From Microbacterium flavum (GTDB taxonomy: Bacteria; Actinomycetota; Actinomycetes; Actinomycetales; Microbacteriaceae): 64,000 nucleotides of DNA. The stretch lies in the NCBI RefSeq assembly GCF_018717645.1, contig NZ_JAFLHG010000008.1, forward strand, positions 1-64,000. The letters are read 5' to 3'. Under the pieces are notes generated by a model. That model was not told where the DNA came from, made no database searches, and was given only the letters and a program-made list of their open reading frames with translations. Positions 49,299-59,914 of the stretch are shown here, in pieces. How positions within the stretch are numbered: the first letter of the stretch is position 1; each line of letters starts with the position of its first letter. Position numbers and translations under genes: made by a program.

Positions 49299-49862
49299 CT
49301 ACTTCTTGCCGCCGAACAGGCCGCCCAGGAGCCCGCCGATGTCGAAGCCCCCGGGCGCACCGGCGGCGCCGTTCGACGAGCCGCCCCCCAGAAGCCCGCC
49401 GATGAGGTCGCCGATGCCGCCCTGCGACGGTGCATCGCCGGCCGCGGAGGACGGCGCGCCGCCGGGAGAGGCCTGCGCCTGGTTCTTCGCCAGCATGCCC
49501 ATGACGATCGGGGCGAGCATCGGCAGCAGTGCGCCGAAGTCGATTCCGGCGGTCTTCGAGTCGGCGGTCAGCGCGTGCGCGACATCCTGCTCCTTGCCGC
49601 CGAACACGTGCGAGAGGATCTTCTCCCCGTCCGCCGTATCGACGTCGTCGACGGATGCCGGGATCGACGCGTCGGCGTGCTTGCCGAGCGCAGCCTCGAT
49701 GGCCGCCGACCCTTCGCTCGTCGATGCGTTCTGCTGCAGGCCGCTCAGGATCGCGCCGCCACCCTGAGACACGGCCGCCTGTGCGGTGTCGGCGTCGACT
49801 CCGAGCTTCGCGGCGATCTGATCGATCGGCAGGTTCTTGAGAATGTCATCCAGTCCAGCCAT
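49299..49862 (-). CDS. DUF937 domain protein
   Basis: 187 residues. Starts MAGLDDILKNLPIDQIAAKLGVD and continues with QGGGAILSGLQQNA, the helical repeat pattern of DUF937 (YidB-like) proteins. The C-terminal third is Gly-rich with GGLLGG and GGLFGGKK. No signal peptide. Function is unknown. GGAAGGAG lies upstream of ATG 49862. It is an insertion between tilS and hpt on the opposite strand. Confidence 0.88.
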   Translation of the reverse strand: MAGLDDILKNLPIDQIAAKLGVDADTAQAAVSQGGGAILSGLQQNASTSEGSAAIEAALGKHADASIPASVDDVDTADGEKILSHVFGGKEQDVAHALTADSKTAGIDFGALLPMLAPIVMGMLAKNQAQASPGGAPSSAAGDAPSQGGIGDLIGGLLGGGSSNGAAGAPGGFDIGGLLGGLFGGKK

Positions 49863-50008
49863 GGCCGGCTCCTTCCGAGGATTCCGGGCAGACCATCGCG
49901 CGGGTGCGGACCCGCACGCCCGTGGGACTCACCGTAGTGCGCTGACCCGCCGGCGCACATGCCTTTTCCGACGGAGCCACCACCCCCGTCGCCCGCCGCC
50001 GAGCCGCC

Positions 50009-50014
50009 TAGAAT
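50009..50014 (+). promoter_or_regulatory. TAGAAT -10 element of hpt
   Basis: TAGAAT with six bases to ATG 50021: leaderless. Confidence 0.55.
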
Positions 50015-50020
50015 CGAGGG

Positions 50021-50572
50021 ATGCGCGCAGCCGAGATCGCTGACCAGTTGACCACTGTCCTCGTCACCGAGGAGGAGATCCGCGAGAAGCTCGACGAGCT
50101 CGCCCGGCGGGTCGAGAGCGACTACGACGGCAAGGAGCTCCTGCTCGTCGGCGTGCTCAAGGGCGCGGTCATGGTGATGGCCGACTTCGCCCGGGCACTG
50201 AACCGTCCGCTGGAGATGGACTGGATGGCCGTGTCCTCCTACGGCGCCGGCACGAAGTCGAGCGGTGTCGTGCAGATCCGGAAAGACCTGGACACCGACC
50301 TCACGGGCAAGCACGTCCTGATCGTCGAGGACATCATCGACTCCGGGCTGACGTTGAGCTGGCTGCTGGAGAACTTCGCCTCCCGCGGCGCCGCCTCGAT
50401 CGAGATCCTCGCCCTGCTGCGCAAGCCGGAGGCGGCGAAGGTCCACATCGACTCGAAGTACGTCGGCTTCGACATCCCCACGGAGTTCGTCGTCGGATAC
50501 GGCCTCGACTACAACGAGCGCTACCGGAACCTCCGCGACGTCGCCGTCCTCGCGCCGCACGTCTACAGCTGA
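50021..50572 (+). CDS. hpt: Hypoxanthine phosphoribosyltransferase
   Basis: 183 residues. PRPP motif VLIVEDIIDSGLTL, GVLKGAVMVMADF loop and the late VGFDIPTEFVVGYGLDYNE base-binding segment are intact. Salvages hypoxanthine and guanine with PRPP in the cytoplasm. Starts at ATG 50021, six bases behind a TAGAAT promoter. Immediately precedes ftsH (104 bases), an order shared with many Actinobacteria. Confidence 0.96.
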   Translation: MRAAEIADQLTTVLVTEEEIREKLDELARRVESDYDGKELLLVGVLKGAVMVMADFARALNRPLEMDWMAVSSYGAGTKSSGVVQIRKDLDTDLTGKHVLIVEDIIDSGLTLSWLLENFASRGAASIEILALLRKPEAAKVHIDSKYVGFDIPTEFVVGYGLDYNERYRNLRDVAVLAPHVYS

Positions 50573-50661
50573 CGCGGGGCGACCCCTCGACAGGCTCGGG
50601 GACCGGCGGGCGCCGCGTACGCCGTGGGCGAATGCACAGTCACGCCATAGTGAGGGCGGGG

Positions 50662-50667
50662 TAGCCT
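50662..50667 (+). promoter_or_regulatory. TAGCCT -10 element of ftsH
   Basis: TAGCCT ends nine bases before ATG 50677, so the leader is at most a few bases. Confidence 0.45.
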
Positions 50668-50676
50668 GATCGGACC

Positions 50677-52689
<2,013 letters not shown>

Positions 52690-52700
52690 CGGCGATCGCA

Positions 52701-52706
52701 TAGGCT
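52701..52706 (+). promoter_or_regulatory. TAGGCT -10 element of the folate operon
   Basis: TAGGCT with seven bases to GTG 52714: leaderless start for folE. Confidence 0.5.
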
Positions 52707-52713
52707 CGGGACC

Positions 52714-53304
52714 GTGCCCGTCGATCGAGTCCGCGTCGCCGCCGCGGTGCGTGAGATCCTCGAGGCGATCGGGGAGGACCCGGATCGCCCCGGGCTGAAG
52801 GCGACCCCGCAGCGCGTCGCCGACGCGTACGCGGAGTTCTTCGCCGGCATCGGAGAGGATGCCGCAGCCCCGCTCGCCCATACGATCTCCGTCTCGCGCG
52901 GGCCGGCTCCCGACACGCTGCCCTCCGGCGCCGTCGTGCTGCGCGACATCCGCTTCCGCTCGGTCTGCGAGCACCACCTGCTTCCCTTCGCCGGCCGCGC
53001 GCACATCGCGTACCTCCCCGGTGAACAGGTTGTCGGGCTCGGAGCTCTGCCGAAGGTCGTCGACATCATCGCGGCACGGCCCCAGGTGCAGGAACGGCTC
53101 GGCGAGCAGATCGCCGATGCGATCGCGGGAGCACTCGACGCTCGGGGGGTCCTCGTCGTGCTCGACGCCGTCCACGAGTGCGTGACGATGCGCGGTGGAC
53201 GCCAGCCGGATGCCGGGGCGGTGACCGTCGCGGCCCGCGGCGACCTCGCCGAGCCCGCCGCCCGCGCCGAGATCATGCTCCTGCTCTCTGCGGCGGAGCG
53301 CTGA
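52714..53304 (+). CDS. folE: GTP cyclohydrolase I
   Basis: 196 residues. RPGLKATPQRVADAY, zinc/active-site CEHHLLPF, GLGALPKVVD and HECVTMRG are all present (family HxCMxMRG with V for M). Converts GTP to dihydroneopterin triphosphate, the first step to folate. Start is GTG 52714. One base separates its stop from the folP start, so the folate genes form one operon with folP, folB and folK. Confidence 0.97.
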   Translation: MPVDRVRVAAAVREILEAIGEDPDRPGLKATPQRVADAYAEFFAGIGEDAAAPLAHTISVSRGPAPDTLPSGAVVLRDIRFRSVCEHHLLPFAGRAHIAYLPGEQVVGLGALPKVVDIIAARPQVQERLGEQIADAIAGALDARGVLVVLDAVHECVTMRGGRQPDAGAVTVAARGDLAEPAARAEIMLLLSAAER

Positions 53305-53305
53305 G

Positions 53306-54106
53306 ATGACCCTCGTCATGGGCATCGTCAACGTGACGCCGGACTCGTTCAGCGACGGCGGCCGCTACCTCGACCCCGCCGCGGCCATCGCGCACGGGCG
53401 GGCGCTCCACGCCGCCGGTGCCGCCTTTCTCGACGTCGGCGGGGAATCGACCCGCCCGGGCGCGGAGCGGATCGACCCGGCGGAGGAGCGCGATCGGGTG
53501 CTGCCCGTGGTCGCTGCGCTCGCGGACGCCGGAGCCGTGGTAAGCATCGACACCATGAACGCGGCGACCGCGACCGCGGCGGTCGAGGCCGGCGCACGCA
53601 TCGTGAACGACGTGTCGGGCGGGCTCGCCGACCCCGACATGCTGCCGGCGGTCGCGGCATCCGGTGCCGACGTCGTGCTGCAGCATTGGCGCGGACACTC
53701 CGATGACATGTACGCCCGCGCCGAGTACGCCGACGTCGCCACCGAGCTCGTCGGCGAGCTGGGGGAGCGGCTCCGGGCCGCTGCGGCGGCCGGGATCTCC
53801 CCCGACCGCGTGATCCTCGACCCCGGGATCGGCTTCGGCAAGCGCGGCGCGCAGAACTGGCGCGCCCTGCAGGGGCTTGACCGGATCGTCGCGATCGGGC
53901 CGCGCGTGCTCGTCGGGACCAGCCGCAAGCGCTTCCTCGCGGAGGCCCTGGGCGAGGGCGCCGATGAGGCTCGACGCGACCTCGCGACGGCCGTCACCAG
54001 CGTCCTCGCAGCCCAGGCGGGGGCGTGGGCGGTGCGCGTCCACGACGTCGGAGCCACGCGGGACGCGCTCGCGATCGCGCGAGCGTGGGAACGTGGAGGA
54101 GCCTGA
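53306..54106 (+). CDS. folP: Dihydropteroate synthase
   Basis: 266 residues. MGIVNVTPDSFSDGG near the start, DVGGESTRPGA, IVNDVSGG, ILDPGIGFGK and the closing VRVHDVGATRDAL mark a complete sulfonamide-target enzyme. Joins dihydropterin pyrophosphate with p-aminobenzoate. An HWRGHSDDMY segment follows the LQH region. Starts one base after folE's stop. Confidence 0.97.
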   Translation: MTLVMGIVNVTPDSFSDGGRYLDPAAAIAHGRALHAAGAAFLDVGGESTRPGAERIDPAEERDRVLPVVAALADAGAVVSIDTMNAATATAAVEAGARIVNDVSGGLADPDMLPAVAASGADVVLQHWRGHSDDMYARAEYADVATELVGELGERLRAAAAAGISPDRVILDPGIGFGKRGAQNWRALQGLDRIVAIGPRVLVGTSRKRFLAEALGEGADEARRDLATAVTSVLAAQAGAWAVRVHDVGATRDALAIARAWERGGA

Positions 54107-54116
54107 GGTGGAGACG

Positions 54117-54512
54117 ATGGACGAGATCACCCTGATAGGCGTGCGCGCTGTCGGGCACCACGGGGTCTACCCCGACGAACGGCGCGACGGGCAGGAGTTC
54201 GTCGTGGATGCCACGATGTACCTCGACACCGCGCGGGCGGCCGCCACCGATGACGTCGCCGACACGATCCACTACGGCGAGGTGGCCGAGCGCATCGTCC
54301 AGATCGTCGCGGGCGATCCCGTCGACCTCCTCGAGACGCTCGCCGCACGGCTGGCGGACGACCTGCTCGCACGGGGCCCCATCCGGCGGGTCGCGATCAC
54401 GGTGCACAAGCCGCAGGCGCCGATCACCGTGCCCTTCGCGGACGTCTCGGTGACGATCCGACGCGACCGCACCGACCAGGACGCCGCGGCGGCGGCGGGA
54501 GGGACGCGATGA
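54117..54512 (+). CDS. folB: Dihydroneopterin aldolase
   Basis: 131 residues. DEITLIGVRAVGHHGVYPDE (substrate-binding start), FVVDATMYLD, then LLETLAARLADDLLA with the conserved Glu, and VHKPQAPI with the catalytic Lys. Forms 6-hydroxymethyldihydropterin in the octameric tunnelling fold. ATG 54117 is chosen; GTG 54108 in frame is possible. The stop overlaps folK by ATGA. The C-terminus has an extra Asp/Ala-rich tail. Confidence 0.95.
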   Translation: MDEITLIGVRAVGHHGVYPDERRDGQEFVVDATMYLDTARAAATDDVADTIHYGEVAERIVQIVAGDPVDLLETLAARLADDLLARGPIRRVAITVHKPQAPITVPFADVSVTIRRDRTDQDAAAAAGGTR

Positions 54513-55045
54513 ACCGGCGACTCGCGCAGGGGTATCAGGGCGACTCGCGCGACCCCGAGCATCCGGAGACGACCGCGGTCGTCGCGCTCGGCGCCAACCT
54601 CGGTGACCGCGCGGCGACGATCGACGAGGCCCTCCGGGACCTCGGCAGGATGCCGCTGACGACCGAGGTGCGCGCGGCCGCGCCCATCGAATCCGTCGCC
54701 GTGACCGTCGACGGGCCGGATGCCGATGCGCCGGGCTACCTGAACACCGTCGCACTCGTGACGACGCGTCTCGCGCCGAGCGTGCTGCTCGGCTATCTGC
54801 ACGCCATCGAGGCCCGCCACGGCCGCGAGCGGCGCGAGCGGTGGGGCGACCGCACGCTCGATCTCGACCTCATCGCGTACGGCGAGGTGCGCAGCTCCGA
54901 CCCCGGGCTGCTCCTGCCGCATCCGCGCGCCGCCGAGCGCGACTTCGTGCTCGGCCCCTGGCTCGTCGTGGATCCGGATGCCGTGCTTCCCGGCGTCGGT
55001 CGTGTGGACGCCCTCCTCGAGAACCTCTCCGGCGGCGGCTCATGA
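54509..55045 (+). CDS. folK: 2-amino-4-hydroxy-6-hydroxymethyldihydropteridine pyrophosphokinase
   Basis: 178 residues. ALGANLGDRAATI, RERRERWGDRTLDLDLIAYG (ATP/Mg site) and LLPHPRAAERDFVL are intact. Pyrophosphorylates the pterin for FolP. About 20 extra residues precede the first strand. ATGA overlaps on both sides (folB and the DUF3180 gene) make a compact operon. Confidence 0.96.
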   Translation: MNRRLAQGYQGDSRDPEHPETTAVVALGANLGDRAATIDEALRDLGRMPLTTEVRAAAPIESVAVTVDGPDADAPGYLNTVALVTTRLAPSVLLGYLHAIEARHGRERRERWGDRTLDLDLIAYGEVRSSDPGLLLPHPRAAERDFVLGPWLVVDPDAVLPGVGRVDALLENLSGGGS

Positions 55046-55533
55046 AGCGGACGAGCGTCGGCGTCCTCCTCGTCGCGGGTCTCGCGGGGGCCGTCGTCGG
55101 GTTCCTCGTCGATCAGATCCTGACCGGCGCGGGCCGCGCGACGTTCACCCCCTCGCTCCTGCTGCCGGTGCTCCTGGTGCTCCTCGGGGCCGCCGACATC
55201 GCCTTCGCGCTGCCCATCCGCCGGGCGATCACGGGCGCCGACCCGCGCCCCGTCGACCCGTTCCGAGCCGTGCGGGTCGCGATGCTCGCCAAGGCATCCA
55301 GCATCGTCGGCGCGGTCGTCGCCGGGGTTGCGGCGGGTCTGCTCGCATTCCTGCTCACCCGGCCGGTCACCCCCGTAGGCTCGGTGGTGGCGGTGCTGGC
55401 GACCCTCGTCGCCGCTCTCGTGCTGCTCGCGGCGGCTCTCGTGGCCGAACGCCTCTGCACCCTCCGGAAGGACGACGATGACGAACAGCCCGGACCCCCT
55501 GAGCCCGGACTCGGCCTCTCCCACCACGACTGA
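55042..55533 (+). CDS. DUF3180 family membrane protein
   Basis: 163 residues with four hydrophobic helices (about 7-27, 38-58, 87-110, 117-140). Matches the small membrane protein that follows folK in Actinobacteria; function unknown. Its last ~55 bases overlap the start of the next gene in another frame. Confidence 0.88.
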   Translation: MKRTSVGVLLVAGLAGAVVGFLVDQILTGAGRATFTPSLLLPVLLVLLGAADIAFALPIRRAITGADPRPVDPFRAVRVAMLAKASSIVGAVVAGVAAGLLAFLLTRPVTPVGSVVAVLATLVAALVLLAAALVAERLCTLRKDDDDEQPGPPEPGLGLSHHD

Positions 55534-56122
55534 CACCCCCACCGGCGCCGGCGCGCCCTCCGGGGCCGACGCGCCCTCGGGCACCCTCGACCGGGGAACG
55601 TACGACGCGCTGCTCGAGCCGCGCGGCGCGAACCGGCTCCCGCTGCGTCTCGCTGTCGGCGACGGCGTCTGGCACCAGATCTCGCGTCGCTACGTCACGG
55701 TTCAGCTGATCTCGACCATCGCCTTCCTCGTGCTGGTGGTCGCGGTGGCTCTCGTGGTGGCGCTCGTCCTGCACCAGGTGTGGGTGTGGATCCCCGCCGG
55801 GGTGGTCACCGTCATCACCGTGTGGACCCTCGTCATCCTTCCGCGCCAGGCGCGCGCGTACGGGTATCAGCTGCGCACCGACGACCTCGTCTTCCGTCGG
55901 GGCATCCTCTGGCAGCGGCTCGTGGCCGTTCCATACGGCCGGATGCAGCTCGTCGACATCACCCACGGGCCCCTCGACCGTCTGTTCGGCATCGCGCAGC
56001 TCAAGCTCGTCACGGCCGCCGCCGCGACCGGGGTCACGATCCCGGGGCTCACCCAGGAGGCGGCGGAGAGGCTCCGCGACACGCTCGTCGCCGTCGCCGA
56101 GACCCGCCGGACCGGCCTGTGA
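55478..56122 (+). CDS. PH-domain membrane protein (bPH2, YdbS-like)
   Basis: 214 residues. A ~40-residue Pro/Ser/Thr/Gly-rich start, two membrane helices (about 77-100 and 105-120), then a bacterial PH domain (YGYQLRTDDLVFRRGILWQRLVAVPYGRMQLVDI). Pairs with the larger PH protein that follows by GTGA overlap, as YdbS pairs with YdbT. Role unknown, probably membrane-envelope related. Confidence 0.9.
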   Translation: MTNSPDPLSPDSASPTTTDTPTGAGAPSGADAPSGTLDRGTYDALLEPRGANRLPLRLAVGDGVWHQISRRYVTVQLISTIAFLVLVVAVALVVALVLHQVWVWIPAGVVTVITVWTLVILPRQARAYGYQLRTDDLVFRRGILWQRLVAVPYGRMQLVDITHGPLDRLFGIAQLKLVTAAAATGVTIPGLTQEAAERLRDTLVAVAETRRTGL

Positions 56123-57777
56123 GCGAGCCCACCACGGGAGTGCCGCAGCCGCCTCCGCGTTCGATCGCGCCGGACGCGGTGCTGCCTCCGCGCGCGATCG
56201 CGGAGGTGCGCTCGCCGCTCAGCGACGGCGAGTGGCATCGCCTCCATCCGCTCACGCCGGTGCTCCGCGGGGGGCTGTTCCTCATCGTCGTCACGGGCTT
56301 CGTCGTCGCGAACCTCCGCGATCGGATCATCGCGCTGATCTTCCCCGGGTTCGACGACTGGGAGAGCTACGAGCAGGATCCGGTCGACTACGTCCTGACG
56401 AACAACCTGGTCCTCGTCGCCGGTCTCGTCGTCCTCGGCGTGCTCCTCCTGCTGTTCGCGATCTTCTGGCTGTCGTGGCGCTTCCACACCTTCCGGATCA
56501 CGGGGGACGACGTCGAGGTGCGCAGCGGCGTGTTCTTCCGCACGCACCGGCGCGCGCCGCTGGATCGCGTGCAGGGCGTGAACCTCACGCGCCCCATGGT
56601 CGCGCGGCTCCTCGGCACGGCCAAGCTGGAGGTCGTCGGTGCCGGCCTGGACGCCAACGTGAAGCTCGAGTACCTGTCCACCGCCAACGCGGAGGCGGTG
56701 CGCGCGGATATCCTGCGTCTTGCGTCGGGTCGCCGCCTCGCCGAAGCGCAGGAGGCCCGGGCGGGTGCATCGGGGGATGCACCCGGCCGCACGCGCGCCG
56801 CCGCCGGAATCGTCTCGGCGGGGATCAGCGGACTCATCGACGGGGTGGACGACGCCGACGACCTCGAGCCGGCATCCGTCGTGCACATCCCGTCGGGCCG
56901 CCTCATCGCGTCCCACCTGCTCTCGGGGTCTTCGCTGTGGCTGCTCGCCCTCATCGGCGGCGTGATCACGGGGGCGGTCTTCGCGACCCCGTGGATCCTC
57001 TTCACGCTCGTGCCGATGGTGATCGCCTTCGGCGCGTACTGGTTCCGGAAGATCACCCGTGCGCTCCGCTACTCGATCGCCCCGACCCGCTCCGGCGTCC
57101 GCATCACCTTCGGCCTGTTCACGACGATCACCGAGACGCTGCCCCCGGGCCGCGTCCACGCCGTCGAGGTGTACCAGCCGGTGCTGTGGCGCCGGTTCGG
57201 CTGGTGGGCGATCCGGGTCAATCGTCTGTCCGGACGGTCGGCCAGCGACAGCCAGGCACTCCAGCAGGCCGAGGTGCTGCCGGTCGGGACCGCAGCCGAT
57301 GCGGAGCAGGTTCTGCGCCTGCTGCTCCCGGCGCTGGATGACGACGCCATCGCGGCGCTCTTCGCGGACGGGCTCCTCGGGTCGGCGCGGCAGCCGGGTG
57401 ATCCGTTCGCGACCACCCCGCGGCGTGCGCGCTGGCTGCGACCACTGTCGTGGCGGCGCAACGGGGCGCTCCTCGCACCGCCCGTCCTGCTCCTGCGTCA
57501 CGGTGTGCTGCGGCGCACGCTGGTGATCCTGCCGCTCGCCCGACTGCAGTCCGCGCGGATCAGCCAGGGGCCGGTGGACCGTGCGCTGCGTCTGGCGAAC
57601 CTCACCGGCCACACCGTTCTCGGCCCGGTCTCGGGCTCGCTCGGGGTCATCGACCGCGACGACGCGCTGGATGTCTGGGAACGCACGGCGGCCGCGGTCG
57701 TGTCCGCGTCCGCCGCGGATCGTTCGCACCGCTGGGATGCCTCGTCGGAGGCTGTCGAGAAAGAGGAGACCGCGTGA
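56119..57777 (+). CDS. Multi-PH-domain membrane protein (bPH2, YdbT-like)
   Basis: 552 residues from GTG 56119. Three bPH2 modules can be seen: FRITGDDVEVRSGVFFRTHRR, YSIAPTRSGVRITFGLFTT and PVLLLRHGVLRRTLVILPLARLQ. Two membrane helix pairs lie near 45-115 and 275-315. The long size and repeated modules fit YdbT. Coupled to the YdbS-like gene and to the DUF2520 gene (GTGA overlap). Function unknown. Confidence 0.9.
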   Translation: MSEPTTGVPQPPPRSIAPDAVLPPRAIAEVRSPLSDGEWHRLHPLTPVLRGGLFLIVVTGFVVANLRDRIIALIFPGFDDWESYEQDPVDYVLTNNLVLVAGLVVLGVLLLLFAIFWLSWRFHTFRITGDDVEVRSGVFFRTHRRAPLDRVQGVNLTRPMVARLLGTAKLEVVGAGLDANVKLEYLSTANAEAVRADILRLASGRRLAEAQEARAGASGDAPGRTRAAAGIVSAGISGLIDGVDDADDLEPASVVHIPSGRLIASHLLSGSSLWLLALIGGVITGAVFATPWILFTLVPMVIAFGAYWFRKITRALRYSIAPTRSGVRITFGLFTTITETLPPGRVHAVEVYQPVLWRRFGWWAIRVNRLSGRSASDSQALQQAEVLPVGTAADAEQVLRLLLPALDDDAIAALFADGLLGSARQPGDPFATTPRRARWLRPLSWRRNGALLAPPVLLLRHGVLRRTLVILPLARLQSARISQGPVDRALRLANLTGHTVLGPVSGSLGVIDRDDALDVWERTAAAVVSASAADRSHRWDASSEAVEKEETA

Positions 57778-58457
57778 GCCAGGCCAGCCGCCTCGGAGTG
57801 GGAGTGATCGGCGCGGGCCGCGTCGGTCCGGTGATCGGCGCGGCGCTCGCCGGCGCCGGGCATGCGCTCACGGGCATCACCTCCGGGTCCGACCCCGACC
57901 GCGTCGAGGCCGTGCTGCCCGGAGTCCCCGTCCTCCCCGCCGACGAGATCGTGCGTCGGAGCGAACTGGTCGTTCTCGCCGTCCCCCATGCGGAGCTGCC
58001 CGCGGTCGTGTCCGGCCTCGCCGAGCTCGGGGCGTGGCAGGTCGGCCAGCTCGTGCTGCACACTGATCCCGGGTACGGGGTCGAGATGCTCGCGCCGGCG
58101 GCATCCCGCGGCGCGATCCCGCTCGCGGTGCACCCGGCGATCAGCTTCACCGGCACCTCGATCGATCTGCGTCAGCTCGCGGGAGCGTTCGCCGCGGTCA
58201 CCGCACCCGCCGCAGTGCTCCCCATCGCGCAGGCGCTCGCCGTCGAGCTCGGCTGCGAGCCGGTCGTCATCGCCGAAGCCGATCGTGCGCTCTACGGGGA
58301 GGCCATCGCGACGGCATCGGAGTTCTCGGCATCCATCGTCCGGCAGGCGGCTGGGCTGCTGCAGGGAACGGGAGTGGAGGAGCCGGGCCGTTTCCTCGCC
58401 TCCCTGCTCCACTCCACGATCGAGCAGGCCCTCATCGACCCCTATATCGAGGACTGA
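57774..58457 (+). CDS. Rossmann-like DUF2520 oxidoreductase
   Basis: 227 residues from GTG 57774. GVGVIGAGRVGPVIGAALAGAGH is a dinucleotide-binding Rossmann start, then LVVLAVPHAELP, LHTDPGYGV and AVHPAISFTG. The C-terminal ~100 residues are the helical DUF2520 domain. In relatives this gene sits next to panC and may act in pantothenate metabolism. Here the next gene is an unrelated convergent hydrolase, overlapping by 16 bases. Confidence 0.9.
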   Translation: MSQASRLGVGVIGAGRVGPVIGAALAGAGHALTGITSGSDPDRVEAVLPGVPVLPADEIVRRSELVVLAVPHAELPAVVSGLAELGAWQVGQLVLHTDPGYGVEMLAPAASRGAIPLAVHPAISFTGTSIDLRQLAGAFAAVTAPAAVLPIAQALAVELGCEPVVIAEADRALYGEAIATASEFSASIVRQAAGLLQGTGVEEPGRFLASLLHSTIEQALIDPYIED

Positions 58458-59914
58458 TCGCGCGCCCCCACGGAGATCGCCTGCACGATCGGCACGGACA
58501 GGCCCATCATGTGGACCTCGCATCGCAGTGCGCCGTGCTCCGTCGGCAGATCCCATCGCAGCGTGGACGCCTCGGGCGCTGACACCACGCGGGAGGCCAC
58601 CGGGGGTGCGTCTGGGATCGGAGTGCCGAGGGTGTCGAACAGGGCGGACAGGCGCCGGTCCCGCACCTCGACGGGGATGTCTTGCAACACGTTGCGGCTG
58701 AACAGCGCGCCGGCGTCGGCGAAGGAGCGACGTTCGCGGATCACGTCATCGATGGTTCGAGCCGCCTCCCGCGTCGCCGCCCAGACCTCGTCCCAGGGCG
58801 ACGCGGCCGTGCGTGCGCTCAGCAGATGGTCGAGGGCGGACGCGGTGACCTGCCATGCGGGGAACTCGTCCGAGTTGCCGAATGCCACCACGCCCAGTCC
58901 TGACTCCGGATGCCATCGCATGTGCGCGGCGAAGCCAGGGAGTCCTCCCGCGTGACCGACGGTGCGGCCGAACTGGACGTCGTGCTCTACGACGAGGCCG
59001 TAGCCGTACCCCGCCGCGACGAGTTCTCTCCCGCCGAAACGGGTCGCCCGGGTCGGGTTGACGGTGTGCAGGCGCTGCAGCTCCCGGCGTGCCGCGCTCG
59101 ACAGCACAGCTCGACCCCCGTCGGGATCGCGATCGTCGAAGCCGTCGATGAGGAATCCCATCCAACGGGCGATGTCGTCGGCGGTGGAGAAGAGACTGCC
59201 GATGCACGCGAGCGCGCCCGACCCCGCAGAGGGCGCCGGAATGAACGTCGCTCCGTCGTCGAAGGTGCGAAACCCCCTGGCCACGTCGGCGTCACGACCG
59301 AACGCGTCGGCGGTCCAGCGGGTATTCGTCAGGCCCAGCGGCCCCAGGATTCTCTCGTCGATGACGCGTTCCACGGGCCGCTCCGTGACGGCCTCTATCG
59401 CGCGTCCGATCATCGACATGCCGATGTTGGAGTACTGGTAGAGCGTGCCCGGCGAGGCAGACAGCTGCAGCCCCGATGTGATGATCTCCATGATCTCGGA
59501 CCGGCTCGCACCCAGGTGATCATCACCCCACGGATTGTCCTCGGGAAGGCCGGACCTGTTCGCCAGCAGATCCGCGAGCGTGATGCGCGCCGGCGCTCCG
59601 CGGAACCGGGCTGCCCCCATCGCGGGGACGTACTCCGACACCGGCGCCCCGAGCTCGAGCAGCCCGTCCTCGCGCAGAGACAGCGCCGTCGCGGCGAGGA
59701 AGCTCTTCGTGAGCGAGGCGATCCGGAAGACGGTGCGGGCGGTCGTGGGTGTCCCGTCGCGCCTCGGCTCGCCGAAGGCGAGGGCCGCGCGCACCTCCCC
59801 ACTCTCAATCACCGCCGCCATCCCGCCGGGCGCCCGGCGGCGCGCGGCGTCTGTGAGCGCGGCTTCCAATGCCGCGTGGTGCACGTTCGGGTCCGCGTCC
59901 GAGGATTCCGGCAT
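58442..59914 (-). CDS. Beta-lactamase-family serine hydrolase (D-aminopeptidase/esterase-like)
   Basis: 490 residues from ATG 59914 (TAATG overlap with the dipeptidase fusion). Catalytic SLTK (Ser67, Lys70), YSN (Tyr160), and a late HAGG in place of the KTG box, as in class C-like peptidases and esterases. A ~110-residue C-terminal domain of beta strands follows (RSFADAGAL ... QAISVGARD). No signal peptide is obvious, so it is probably cytoplasmic. Last gene of a cluster that handles D-amino-acid or cell-wall peptides; a D-specific peptidase role fits but is inferred. Confidence 0.9.
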   Translation of the reverse strand: MPESSDADPNVHHAALEAALTDAARRRAPGGMAAVIESGEVRAALAFGEPRRDGTPTTARTVFRIASLTKSFLAATALSLREDGLLELGAPVSEYVPAMGAARFRGAPARITLADLLANRSGLPEDNPWGDDHLGASRSEIMEIITSGLQLSASPGTLYQYSNIGMSMIGRAIEAVTERPVERVIDERILGPLGLTNTRWTADAFGRDADVARGFRTFDDGATFIPAPSAGSGALACIGSLFSTADDIARWMGFLIDGFDDRDPDGGRAVLSSAARRELQRLHTVNPTRATRFGGRELVAAGYGYGLVVEHDVQFGRTVGHAGGLPGFAAHMRWHPESGLGVVAFGNSDEFPAWQVTASALDHLLSARTAASPWDEVWAATREAARTIDDVIRERRSFADAGALFSRNVLQDIPVEVRDRRLSALFDTLGTPIPDAPPVASRVVSAPEASTLRWDLPTEHGALRCEVHMMGLSVPIVQAISVGARDQSSI